DNA of 23,697 bases from positions 1-23,697 of the forward strand of contig OMIJ01000231.1 of the NCBI GenBank assembly GCA_900299065.1, given 5' to 3'. The notes beneath the pieces are model-generated. The model was not told where the DNA came from and did not search any database. It saw only the letters and a list, made by a program, of their open reading frames with translations. Source of the DNA: Hyphomicrobiales bacterium. Its GTDB lineage: Bacteria > Pseudomonadota > Alphaproteobacteria > Rhizobiales > Beijerinckiaceae. The translations under genes and the position numbers were made by a program. Positions 1 through 7,679 of this stretch are shown in pieces (the stretch's first letter is position 1; every line of letters begins with the position of its first letter).

Positions 1-1616
1 CCCCAACGTGCACGTTGCTCATTGCCCGGGGAGGCAGAGGCCAGCCATGTACCCATCATCATATCGAAATCAAATTTTTGTCGCCGGCGCTGATATTGCA
101 CCTCATCAACCACACGCACGCGCGCTTGCACGCCAATGCGGCGCAGGGAATCGGAGAAATTCAACGCCAGTCGTTCCTGATTGCGATCTGTGACAAGAAT
201 TTCAAATTCAAATCTCTGACCATTGCCTTTGTGCACCATATCGCCATTGTGAATCTCATATCCAGAATCGTGAAAAAGAGTGACAGCTCGTTGCGCCAGC
301 GGCCGGTCACGTCCCGATCCATCCGAAACAGGGGGCCCATAAGTCCCATTCAAAATATCTTCGCGCACTTGACCGGAATGAGCGACAATGAGCTCTCGCT
401 CCTTTTGCGAGGCGGGCCTGCCATAGGATGAGAGCTCGGATTCAGCAAAAAAACTATTCGTACGTCGATAGAGTCCACCAAACAGATTGGCATTGATCCA
501 TTCAAAATCGAACATCAGCCCTAAAGCTTCGCGGATCTTTTCCTCCTGAAACAAAGGGCGGCGTGTATTAAAAGCAAAACCCAGCATGCCTTTGGGTCCA
601 CCCAGCGGCAGGCTCTCTCGCTTGAGCCTACCATCTTGCATGGGGGGGATGTCATAACCCGTCAACCAACTCGTTGAATTGGTCTCTTCACGATAATCTA
701 TCAACCCGCCTTTAAAGGCTTCAAACAGCGAATTGGCATCGCGGAAATATTCAATTCTGATTTCGTCAAAATTATACAGCCCCTTTTGCGTCGGGTGATC
801 TTTGGCCCAGAATTGCGGATTGCGCTTGAGCACAAAAGATTCCCCCGGCTTGATCTCGCCAACACTATAGGGACCGGAGCCAAGCGGGGCTTCCAGACTG
901 GCCTCCTCAAAGCGGCTGACATCAACATTCTGGCTCGATAGAACGGGCATCAAGCCGATGATTAAGGGCAATTCGCGATCCCCTAATCCTGACAGATCAA
1001 AGGTGATGGTCTGATCATCCTTCACACTCACGCCTTTGACTTGCGAGAAGGCTGAGCGATGCTGCGGTCGGCCCTTCTGTCGCAAAAGGTCAAAGGTGAA
1101 TTGCACATCAATTGCAGTTATCTGCCGGCCATTGGAAAAACGCGCCGCAGGATTGAGGTGAAAAGTCACATAAGAGCGCGATTCATCCGTGTCGATTGTA
1201 TCGGCAATCAAACCATAGAGCGTGAATGGCTCATCCATGGAGCGGGCCATCAGGCTTTGCACAACCGTGCCGGTCAATCCCTGCACGGCAGACCCGGCCT
1301 TCACATTATAGGGATTGAGACTGTCGAATGTTCCTTGCAAGCCAATCGTAATGCGCCCCCCCTTGGGTGCATCGGGATTGACATAGGGCAAATGTTTAAA
1401 GCCGGCAGGCAAGGACGGCTCGCCATGCATGGCTATGCCGGTGAGCGGTTCAGCTGCGGCACGTGTCACAGGGAGCAGGCTGAAGCACACAGCAAGCATC
1501 AGCAGGTGGGCAGGAAGATGACCACTGAGACGCCCAATTCCTGCAAGCCGCTTCCCCGGATGGATGTGCGGGGGCGCTGGGTGCCGGGAGAGGGAGCGAA
1601 TCGGTTGGCGATGCAT
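1..1616 (-). CDS. YejA-like oligopeptide ABC transporter substrate-binding protein (partial)
   Basis: Periplasmic solute-binding protein, family 5 (SBP_bac_5), of the YejA branch that feeds peptides to an ABC importer. The reading frame is open from the ATG at 1616 to the window edge (538 codons seen), so the C-terminus and stop lie outside. Visible family features are the N-terminal GEPxLPxGFKHLPYVNP-type segment, KGGRI near the mature N-terminus, the GSGPY turn in mid-protein, the YejA-like segment FDFEWINANLF followed by RTNSFF, and GTWLASASPGNEQ at the cut edge. A TAG lies in frame just upstream of the ATG, so the start cannot be further out. The signal peptide core (LMLAVCFSLLPVTRAAA) begins only around residue 39, leaving a long N-region, so the true start may be internal; the ribosome-binding site is poor. 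No permease gene is visible; yejB/E/F-type genes might lie beyond the edge. Family assignment is confident, substrate is not known. Confidence 0.88.
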   Translation of the reverse strand, partial: MHRQPIRSLSRHPAPPHIHPGKRLAGIGRLSGHLPAHLLMLAVCFSLLPVTRAAAEPLTGIAMHGEPSLPAGFKHLPYVNPDAPKGGRITIGLQGTFDSLNPYNVKAGSAVQGLTGTVVQSLMARSMDEPFTLYGLIADTIDTDESRSYVTFHLNPAARFSNGRQITAIDVQFTFDLLRQKGRPQHRSAFSQVKGVSVKDDQTITFDLSGLGDRELPLIIGLMPVLSSQNVDVSRFEEASLEAPLGSGPYSVGEIKPGESFVLKRNPQFWAKDHPTQKGLYNFDEIRIEYFRDANSLFEAFKGGLIDYREETNSTSWLTGYDIPPMQDGRLKRESLPLGGPKGMLGFAFNTRRPLFQEEKIREALGLMFDFEWINANLFGGLYRRTNSFFAESELSSYGRPASQKERELIVAHSGQVREDILNGTYGPPVSDGSGRDRPLAQRAVTLFHDSGYEIHNGDMVHKGNGQRFEFEILVTDRNQERLALNFSDSLRRIGVQARVRVVDEVQYQRRRQKFDFDMMMGTWLASASPGNEQRARW

Positions 1617-1696
1617 GAAACCAAACTATTCAATTCAGCGACCTGCGTCATGCGGGACGCGCGCTTTGAGCCTATTTTCAGTTCTTTGGTGGGAAG

Positions 1697-1723
1697 TTAG
1701 CACTCTTGCCTTAATTGTGCTGG
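1697..1723. promoter_or_regulatory. CIRCE-like inverted repeat (possible HrcA site)
   Basis: The left half TTAGCACTC matches all nine positions of the CIRCE operator consensus. It is followed by exactly nine bases and then TTGTGCTGG, which keeps the core GTGCT of the right half (GAGTGCTAA) but not its flanks. It sits between the divergent YejA-like gene (start 81 bases to the left) and ialB-like gene (162 bases to the right). The octamer GCCTTAAT within the spacer recurs at 1760-1767. HrcA binding is an inference; the right half is degenerate (5 of 9). Confidence 0.4.
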
Positions 1724-1884
1724 AAACAGGCGTCTGAAAGCTTTAAGAGCCATCGGAACGCCTTAATCGTCCGGCTCTGGCGCAGCCTGTTGATTGGCCT
1801 CATCATTGGGGCAATCGGAAGACTGTGCCGCGTTGATTCGATCCCCTTGCCTAGCCGAGGGATATTCATTTGAAAGGATAGTCG

Positions 1885-2601
1885 ATGTCATCTTTTTGCA
1901 AACAATTGGGCGCGATGGCCCTGTCGGCTAGCCTGACACTGGCGGCTGGCGCGGCGCTGGCGCAAAACAAGCCTGCTGCGCCCGCAGCTCCGGCAGCCCC
2001 TGCCGCTCCAGCTCCAGCACCCACACGCGTCGAGCTCCAGCCCTCACAGGGTGAGTGGACTAAGGTCTGCGGCAAGGATCAGGTCGCCAATAAGGAAATA
2101 TGCTACACAACCCGCGATTTCGGCACAGCTGCCGATCAGCCTCCCGTCATGGCGCTCGCCATTTATGACGTGAAGGGCGATGATACAAAGATCGTCCGTC
2201 TGCTTCTGCCAATCGGCCTGATGCTGCGTCCGGGCTTTCGTTACGCCATTGATAAGGGCGCGACACTCGAAGGCGCCTTTGAAATCTGCTTCCCCAATGG
2301 TTGCTTTGCTGAATCCAAGGTCAAGCAGGCGACAATCGATCAATTCAAAAAAGGCACGACTTTGAATGTCAGTGTCAAAAATCAGGTTGGTGCGGAAGTG
2401 ATCTTCTCTGTGCCGCTCGCGGGCTTTGGCAAATCCTTTGATGGGGCGGCCATTGATCCGGCTGTTTTGCAGCAGCGTCAGCAGGAATTGCAAAAGGCTC
2501 TGGAAAAGCAAGCTGAGGAACAACGCAAGGCACTCGAAGGTGGTGCTGGGGCAGCGCCTGCGCCCACATTGGCCCCCGCAGCTCCAGCGGCGCCAAAATA
2601 A
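1885..2601 (+). CDS. IalB-family (invasion-associated locus B) periplasmic protein
   Basis: 238-residue secreted protein. Residues 1-27 form a Sec signal peptide ending ALAQ. Residues 28-46 are an Ala-Pro repeat linker, followed by the IalB domain. The domain shows the usual four-cysteine pattern: a CGKD...KEIC pair (C62, C73) and a later pair in FEICFPNGCF, likely forming disulfides in the periplasm. The C-terminal segment QQRQQELQKALEKQ and following residues is Gln/Glu/Lys-rich and likely helical, and the protein ends in a second Ala-Pro stretch. Start ATG follows GAAAGGA at a good distance. The family is named after the Bartonella invasion protein but is widespread in free-living Hyphomicrobiales, where the role is mostly unknown, so virulence should not be inferred. 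It is a single gene closed by a strong terminator. Confidence 0.9.
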   Translation: MSSFCKQLGAMALSASLTLAAGAALAQNKPAAPAAPAAPAAPAPAPTRVELQPSQGEWTKVCGKDQVANKEICYTTRDFGTAADQPPVMALAIYDVKGDDTKIVRLLLPIGLMLRPGFRYAIDKGATLEGAFEICFPNGCFAESKVKQATIDQFKKGTTLNVSVKNQVGAEVIFSVPLAGFGKSFDGAAIDPAVLQQRQQELQKALEKQAEEQRKALEGGAGAAPAPTLAPAAPAAPK

Positions 2602-2627
2602 TTTGCCTCTTTGGTAAAGCTGAGAAA

Positions 2628-2660
2628 ATGAAAATGCCAGCCTCGGGCTGGCATTTTCAT
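2628..2660. terminator. Perfect bidirectional terminator hairpin
   Basis: A perfect 15-bp inverted repeat (arms 2628-2642 and 2646-2660) with a TCG triloop. The ends are A/T rich on both sides, so it can terminate both the ialB-like gene (+) and the convergent hspQ (-). It lies 26 bases past the ialB stop and 16 bases past the hspQ stop. Confidence 0.85.
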
Positions 2661-2676
2661 TTGGTCCTTGCCGGGA

Positions 2677-3006
2677 TCAATGGCCTAAATGAGGCTTGAT
2701 CCGATAAGTGCCTTTCAGCGTCTTGTCGAAACGATCAGCGACTTGAGCATGACGTATGGGCTCGCCAGATTCATCGGGCAGCAGATTCTGCTCGGAGACA
2801 TAGGCCACATATTCTGTCTCGGCATTTTCGGCATAGAGATGATAGAAGGGCTGGTTCTTGCGCGGCCGCACATCGGCGGGAATGGACATCAGCCATTCTT
2901 CCGTATTGGCGAATTCCGGATCAACATCATAGATGACGCCGCGGAAGGAAAACTTCCGATGCTTCACCACCTGTCCAATCGCAAATTTGGCCTCGCGTAT
3001 GATCAT
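2677..3006 (-). CDS. hspQ: Heat shock protein HspQ (YccV-like, hemimethylated-DNA-binding fold)
   Basis: 109-residue HspQ. Typical family blocks are visible: AKFAIGQVVKHRKFSFRGVIYDVDPEF at residues 6-32, PFYHLYAEN in the middle, and YVAYVSEQNLLPD near residue 70. The length matches the family. HspQ was first described as promoting turnover of mutant DnaA and binding hemimethylated DNA, and in Yersinia it was reported to enhance Lon degradation of selected substrates (family knowledge). Here lon lies in the same 21-kb stretch. The start ATG at 3006 is preceded by GTGAAG. It is 68 bases downstream of the malyl-CoA-lyase-like gene on the same strand, so it could be cotranscribed or use the promoter candidate at 3026-3054. 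Confidence 0.93.
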   Translation of the reverse strand: MIIREAKFAIGQVVKHRKFSFRGVIYDVDPEFANTEEWLMSIPADVRPRKNQPFYHLYAENAETEYVAYVSEQNLLPDESGEPIRHAQVADRFDKTLKGTYRIKPHLGH

Positions 3007-3025
3007 TCTTCACCCTGTTCGCGGC

Positions 3026-3054
3026 TTCCTAAGCTGCCACGGTCAGCCTGTCAA
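3026..3054 (-). promoter_or_regulatory. Possible sigma70-type promoter for hspQ
   Basis: On the minus strand a perfect -35 TTGACA (3054-3049) is followed by a 17-base spacer and TAGGAA (3031-3026), a weak -10. It lies 20 bases upstream of the hspQ start. No heat-shock-type (CTTG...CCTATAT or CCCCAT) element was seen here. Confidence 0.35.
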
Positions 3055-3074
3055 TGATCTGGATCATGCCCCGA

Positions 3075-4118
3075 TCAAAGGTTATAAATCTTAGCAAAAT
3101 CAGGATCTTTACGTGCGATCTGGCGAGCCAGACCGACGATCACCCGGGCTTGCTTCCAGGTCGCATCATCCTGCATTTTGCCATCAATCATGACCGCGCC
3201 AGAGCCATCGGGCATAGCGTCCAGAATGCGTTTGGCAAACGCAACTTCGGCGGGGTCAGGCGAGAAGACGCTTTTGGCAATCGCCACTTGCGAGGGATGC
3301 AGCGACCAGGCCCCAACACAACCCATCAAAAAGGCATTGCGGAATTGTGCTTCGCAGGCCTGTGGATCAGAGAAATCCCCGAAGGGTCCATAAAAGGCCT
3401 TAATGCCATTGGCCATGCAAGCATCCACCATGCGCGCGATCGTGTAATGCCATAAATCTTGCTGAAAGCTGCTGCGCGTGCTGCCTGCCTCCGTGCTGTC
3501 AGCCAGCACTTTATAATCAGGATGACCACCACCAACTCTTGTCGTCTTCATGCCGCGTGAGGCCGCAAGATCAGCTGGCCCCAGGCTCATACCATGCATG
3601 CGCGGCGAGGCCGCTGCTATGGCTTCAACATTTTTAACGCCTTCAGCTGTTTCCAGAATCGCATGGATCAGAATGGGCTTTTTAATGTTATGGCGCGCTT
3701 CCAATTGTGCCAGCAATTGATCGAGATAATGAATGTCCCATTCGCCCTCAACCTTGGGCATCATGATCACATCAAGCTTATTGCCAACTTCGCTGACAAT
3801 TTGCATCACATCGTCGAGCATCCATGGCGAATTGAGCGCATTGATGCGCACCCATAGGCCGGTAGTGCCAAAGTCATGCGCTTTGGCCATTTCAATAAAG
3901 CCTTTGCGCGCCGCCTCCTTGGATTCGAGGGGCACTGCATCTTCAAGATTGCCAAGCAAGACGTCGACCTGCTGCGCCAATTCACCAGCGCGCGAGCGCA
4001 CCTTGTCATTATGCGGGGGGATGAAATGGATCATCCGCTCAACCCGCACCGGGGCTTCACGTAAAGGAAGGGGCGCGCCAATGGCGAGGGGCTCAAAGAA
4101 TTTGCGCGGTAATTTCAT
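3075..4118 (-). CDS. HpcH/HpaI aldolase/citrate lyase family, malyl-CoA-lyase-like CoA-ester lyase
   Basis: 347-residue enzyme of the CitE/malyl-CoA lyase superfamily, which reversibly cleaves beta-hydroxyacyl-CoA esters such as malyl-CoA or beta-methylmalyl-CoA using Mg2+. Core residues are in place: R91 in VRIN, E156 in ILETAEG and D183 in GPADLAASRGM, corresponding by alignment from memory to the CoA/acid-binding Arg and the Mg-binding Glu and Asp. GPFGDFSDP (244-252) and WSLHPSQVAIA (271-281) are very close to those of malyl-CoA lyases of Rhodobacter and Methylobacterium. The N-terminus (MIHFIPPHNDKV) differs from the usual PGSxPxxFEK segment, so it is probably a separate clade and may also be a thioesterase or act on another substrate. 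The ATG at 4118 is chosen because GGGAGAGG lies just upstream; an in-frame TTG at 4130 is less likely. No other ethylmalonyl-CoA or serine-cycle gene is in the window. Confidence 0.82.
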   Translation of the reverse strand: MKLPRKFFEPLAIGAPLPLREAPVRVERMIHFIPPHNDKVRSRAGELAQQVDVLLGNLEDAVPLESKEAARKGFIEMAKAHDFGTTGLWVRINALNSPWMLDDVMQIVSEVGNKLDVIMMPKVEGEWDIHYLDQLLAQLEARHNIKKPILIHAILETAEGVKNVEAIAAASPRMHGMSLGPADLAASRGMKTTRVGGGHPDYKVLADSTEAGSTRSSFQQDLWHYTIARMVDACMANGIKAFYGPFGDFSDPQACEAQFRNAFLMGCVGAWSLHPSQVAIAKSVFSPDPAEVAFAKRILDAMPDGSGAVMIDGKMQDDATWKQARVIVGLARQIARKDPDFAKIYNL

Positions 4119-4272
4119 GACCTCTCCCAATCTTCATGATGCATTGCACAATATGAGTGATTCTTCGCCTCTGCAACAGCCCTTAATCCTGTGGCACTTT
4201 GCCCCCTTTCCGATTAAGCAAGAGAGGGGGGAGGCTCTTGCCCTGAGGGCAGGCTTTTGGGACCATGCGGCA

Positions 4273-5790
4273 ATGAATCTGTCTCAATCTTCCCCCTATA
4301 TGCTCACCTGCGCCCAAATGGCTGCCGCCGATCAGCGAACCATTGCTAAGGGCCTGCCGGGCTTCGACCTAATGCATGAAGCGGGGGCGGCTATTGCAAG
4401 GCAGGCGCTTGCTCTTTTGTCGAGTGAGGCCAATAAAATTCTGATCCTCTGCGGGCCGGGCAATAATGGCGGCGATGGATTGGTCGCAGCGCGCCTTTTG
4501 CAGGATGAGGGCCTGCAAGTCATGGTGGCTGCACTTAACCCTGACAAGCCCTGGACTGGCGATGCAGCGCTGGCGCGTCAATTCTGGAATGGACCCATTG
4601 TGCCATTGACGCAGCAAGCGCTTACACGCGTCGATCTGATTATCGATGGTTTGTTTGGCGCGGGTCTGACACGGGCTCTTGATGCTTCAACACAAGCGCT
4701 CGTTCACTCTATCAATGATTTTGTTGAACAGACTGGGATCAAACTTCTCGCTATAGATCTGCCTTCGGGCGTTAATGGCGATAATGGCGCGGTGATGGGA
4801 GCGGCCATTGCGGCTGATGTCACAGTCACTTTCTTTTGCCACAAGCCTGGCCACCTGCTCTTGCCCGGGCGTGATTTGTGCGGGCAAATCCAAGTTGAAC
4901 AGATTGGGATTGATCAATCCGTGCTGAGCGAGATCGGCATTGATCATTTTGCCAATGAACCCGCTCTGTGGGCTGCTGCTTTTCCGCAGCCTTCCCGCAT
5001 CGGGCATAAATATCATCGCGGTCATGTTCTGGTTCTCTCTGGCGGTATGATTTCCACAGGAGCTGCGCGCCTGGCCGCGCGTGGCGCTTTGCGCTGTGGG
5101 GCAGGGCTTGTCACTCTGGCCTCACCCAGCGAGGCTTTGGCGGTGAATGCCGCGCATCTAAGCGCTATTATGCTGCGCGCCTGCGATGGGCCGCAGGATT
5201 TACAAAATCTCCTGCAAGATATGCGCAAAAACGCATTGATCATCGGGCCGGGACTTGGCACGGGGCACAATACCCGCGCTCTCATTCAAGCGGCTTTTCA
5301 TGATCAACATGCCACACGCGCCCTTATATTGGATGCAGATGCATTGACCAGCTTTGCCGGGCAGGCAGAGGATTTAGCTGCGCTCATCAAGGCCTATCAT
5401 GGTCCCGTTGTGCTCACACCGCATGAAGGCGAGTTTGCGCGTCTGTTCAACGAGGCAAAAGGATCGCGCCTTGAGCGAGCCCGTCAAAGCGCAAAGACAT
5501 CGGGCGCGCTTATTGTCCTTAAAGGGCCCGATACGATTGTTGCACATCCCGATGGTCGCGTGTCCATCGCTGCCAATGCACCCCCCAGCCTGGCGACGGC
5601 TGGCGCTGGTGATGTGCTGTGTGGATTGATTGCGGCTCTATTGGCGCAGGCCATGCCCGCTTTTGAAGCGGTGAGTGCCGCTGTCTGGTTGCATGGTCAA
5701 TGCGCCAGTGCTTTTGGTCCCGGTTTGATTGCTGAAGATCTGCCCGAAATCCTGCCGCGAATCTTGCGCGATCTGGCTGATCTCAAGTGA
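4273..5790 (+). CDS. nnr: Bifunctional NAD(P)H-hydrate epimerase / ADP-dependent dehydratase
   Basis: 505-residue repair enzyme that returns damaged NAD(P)HX to NAD(P)H. The N-terminal YjeF_N epimerase domain (about 12-215) carries GPGNNGGDGLVAARLL at residue 61 onward and AIDLPSGVNGDNG. The C-terminal kinase-fold dehydratase domain (about 230-500) carries GPGLGTG, ILDADAL, VVLTPHEGEFARLF, VLKGPDT and the nucleotide-site motif TAGAGD with D447. Length fits the fused form. The ATG at 4273 is taken because the domain starts just after it; the open frame extends upstream to 3733, but that part is antisense to the neighbouring lyase gene. The ribosome-binding site is weak, and an ATG at 4300 is an alternative. 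Its last 8 bases overlap the end of the convergent multicopper-oxidase-like gene. Confidence 0.93.
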   Translation: MNLSQSSPYMLTCAQMAAADQRTIAKGLPGFDLMHEAGAAIARQALALLSSEANKILILCGPGNNGGDGLVAARLLQDEGLQVMVAALNPDKPWTGDAALARQFWNGPIVPLTQQALTRVDLIIDGLFGAGLTRALDASTQALVHSINDFVEQTGIKLLAIDLPSGVNGDNGAVMGAAIAADVTVTFFCHKPGHLLLPGRDLCGQIQVEQIGIDQSVLSEIGIDHFANEPALWAAAFPQPSRIGHKYHRGHVLVLSGGMISTGAARLAARGALRCGAGLVTLASPSEALAVNAAHLSAIMLRACDGPQDLQNLLQDMRKNALIIGPGLGTGHNTRALIQAAFHDQHATRALILDADALTSFAGQAEDLAALIKAYHGPVVLTPHEGEFARLFNEAKGSRLERARQSAKTSGALIVLKGPDTIVAHPDGRVSIAANAPPSLATAGAGDVLCGLIAALLAQAMPAFEAVSAAVWLHGQCASAFGPGLIAEDLPEILPRILRDLADLK

Positions 5791-7195
5791 CTTCAAACCA
5801 GCTCGACAGGCCGATCAGATCGGGACTGAAACGCCCGCTCCCCAGGCGCCATTTGCCACGATTATCAGCCACAAAAGCTATGCGCACAGTTTGGCCGGGC
5901 GGGATGATCACACTATCGCGCCAATAGGGCTCCCAGCCATCATCAAGATTGTGCAATTGACGAACAACATGCCCATGCACACGCATCACTTGCGCTATAC
6001 GGGATGTATTGATGAAGCTGATCTGCACAGCAGAGCCCCAGGGCACACGAAACAAGGGTTGATCAGTCAATGCCGCGCCAGATTTGGCATTGACGCGCCA
6101 CAGGCCGCGCGATTTGGGAGAACAAGCATTGGCTTGCGGGTCATCAATGATATTCGCGCCGCCTGAATCAATGATGAAATCAACACGGCGGGCACGCTCT
6201 AATCTGATGCCACCCGGCAGAAGCGGATTCAATGCCGGATCTTCAACAGGGCCGCGATCGGATTTCTCCTCACCCTTGAGAAGGAAATTGATCAGCTCTT
6301 GTGTGTCATTGACATTGGAATTGAGCGGATCACGCATCACAATGCGTGGCTGCGCCTTGGCATCCCTTGGCATATCGAGGATGAGATCAAACCGCGCGCC
6401 CGGACCCAGCGGGATTGTGCGCCGGACAGGCTCAAAGGCTGTGCAGGCCTGTCCGTCTATGGCGATGATAGAGGCTTGCAGATTCTCAAAGGTGAGATTG
6501 ATAATTCTTTGTGCCGCCAGATTAGCAAGACGCAAACGAATACGCGCGCCCGGCGCTGTCTCCATCGCATCTGGCGCGAGCTTACCATTAATGCTGATCA
6601 GCGCTGACACATCGGCCAGGCGACAAGGCTGAAGCTTGTAATCACCTCCCACTTGCCAATCTTGCACAAGGGCAATCATCTCCTGATCAACAGGCAGAGC
6701 ATTGGTCTCTTCGACAATCAGCAATCCAGCAAGTCCGCGCCCGACTTGCTCGGGCATATTGCTGAGCGAGGAGGCATGATACCAGAATGTACCTGCATCA
6801 GGAGGCGTGAAACGATAGTCATAAAATTGGCCCGGCATAATGGGCTTTTGCGTCAATCCTTCCACGCCATCCATGGCGTTTTTGATTCGCACCCCACCCC
6901 AATGCACGGCCATAGATTGCTCAAGACTATTGAGCACGCGCAGGCGTAATTCTTCGCCTTTGCGCAAGCGCAAAATCGGGCCGGGGGATTGGCCATCAAA
7001 ACCCCAAATGTCGAAATCCTGTCCGGCCTTGCCCGTCAGATTAAGCTGTCCCTTTTTAGCCTCCAGCACGCGCAGGGGCGGTGCATTGGTTTGCGCTTGT
7101 GCCAAATGCGTGATCAGCCCGCTGGTGAGGGCCAGACCAGCGGCGGGCAGGATTTGTCGGCGCGTCAGGGCGAGGGGGTCTAAACTCTTGTCCAT
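5783..7195 (-). CDS. Tat-exported multicopper-oxidase-like protein with degenerate copper sites
   Basis: 470-residue cupredoxin-domain protein, probably periplasmic. A twin-arginine signal (LTRRQILPAAGLALTSG, R12-R13) precedes a cleavage region ending AQAQ. Three cupredoxin-like domains are recognisable by family segments FDGQSPGPILRLRKGEELRLRV (67 on), PDAGTFWYH (132-140) and GKWR near the end. Copper motifs are damaged: HWHG reads HWGG (98-101); WYHSH reads WYHAS; the HPxHxHGH motif reads QVMRVHGH, keeping only H407 and H409; and the C-terminal HCHxxxH reads GSGRFSP with no Cys. The type 1 Cys and most type 2/3 histidines are therefore absent. E. coli FtsP (SufI) is a known copper-free homologue supporting division, so an FtsP-like structural role is possible but unproven. 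ATG 7195 follows AACAGGA. It is divergent from the gene at 7264. Confidence 0.85.
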   Translation of the reverse strand: MDKSLDPLALTRRQILPAAGLALTSGLITHLAQAQTNAPPLRVLEAKKGQLNLTGKAGQDFDIWGFDGQSPGPILRLRKGEELRLRVLNSLEQSMAVHWGGVRIKNAMDGVEGLTQKPIMPGQFYDYRFTPPDAGTFWYHASSLSNMPEQVGRGLAGLLIVEETNALPVDQEMIALVQDWQVGGDYKLQPCRLADVSALISINGKLAPDAMETAPGARIRLRLANLAAQRIINLTFENLQASIIAIDGQACTAFEPVRRTIPLGPGARFDLILDMPRDAKAQPRIVMRDPLNSNVNDTQELINFLLKGEEKSDRGPVEDPALNPLLPGGIRLERARRVDFIIDSGGANIIDDPQANACSPKSRGLWRVNAKSGAALTDQPLFRVPWGSAVQISFINTSRIAQVMRVHGHVVRQLHNLDDGWEPYWRDSVIIPPGQTVRIAFVADNRGKWRLGSGRFSPDLIGLSSWFEVT

Positions 7196-7263
7196 TCCTG
7201 TTCTATAACCCAAACTATGCGCAGCGAATATGGCTTCGTTGCCGGGCCAAATCTGGAATCATC

Positions 7264-7662
7264 ATGTCCGAAGATCATCTTGAGCGTATTGAAACTCTGG
7301 CCCGCATTGGCTCTTCGCTGGCAGGCGTGCAATTTGAAGCTGCCGCGCTTGATCCAACCCAGCTCACGGGTGACAAATGGGCCTTTGGCTATTGCTTTGG
7401 TCTTTTGGATGCCATGGCTCAATATGCCAATCTTGATCAATATAGCGAAGGCGTGAAGCTGATGAGCAATGCTTTGGGCAAGATCATGTGCGATGAAATG
7501 CGCGGCCTCGAAATATTTACCCAGGGCGTTGATCTGCAATCTGATCCGCAATTTGTCGAAGGATTATCCGCAGGTGCACAGGATCTTACCGCTTGGGCAG
7601 AAGATGCCAATGCTCTGCCAACACAATTGGCGCGTCATCTCAATAGCGGCGTGCGGCACTGA
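7264..7662 (+). CDS. Hypothetical protein, 132 residues, first gene of a likely operon
   Basis: I do not recognise this protein. It is small, acidic and predicted mostly helical, with no signal peptide or membrane segment; it has two cysteines (in FGYCFG and KIMCDE). Coding is supported by low stop density, codon usage like its neighbours and a 17-base gap to the next gene on the same strand. The frame starts at an ATG preceded by TGGAATCATC, a weak ribosome-binding site. It lies 68 bases from the divergent multicopper-oxidase-like gene, so the promoter must be in that short gap. Its position ahead of the COG3146 acetyltransferase-like gene suggests a linked role, but no function can be given. 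Confidence 0.7.
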   Translation: MSEDHLERIETLARIGSSLAGVQFEAAALDPTQLTGDKWAFGYCFGLLDAMAQYANLDQYSEGVKLMSNALGKIMCDEMRGLEIFTQGVDLQSDPQFVEGLSAGAQDLTAWAEDANALPTQLARHLNSGVRH

Positions 7663-7679
7663 CATGAGCATGGTCTAAA

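Noticed and set aside
1..1616. Possible gene truncation of the YejA-like protein
   Set aside because: The frame is open to the window edge, so the missing end is an edge effect; the same holds for lon at 23697.
1059..1700. 213-codon plus-strand open frame
   Set aside because: It is antisense to the YejA-like gene, which has clear family motifs in the other strand.
1866..2075. Gly/Ala-rich minus-strand frame opposite the IalB-family gene
   Set aside because: Its repeat (GAAGAAGAA) is simply the reverse reading of the Ala-Pro linker.
3733..4272. Open frame upstream of nnr giving a 180-residue N-terminal extension
   Set aside because: Most of it is antisense to the malyl-CoA-lyase-like gene, and the YjeF_N domain starts right after the ATG at 4273.
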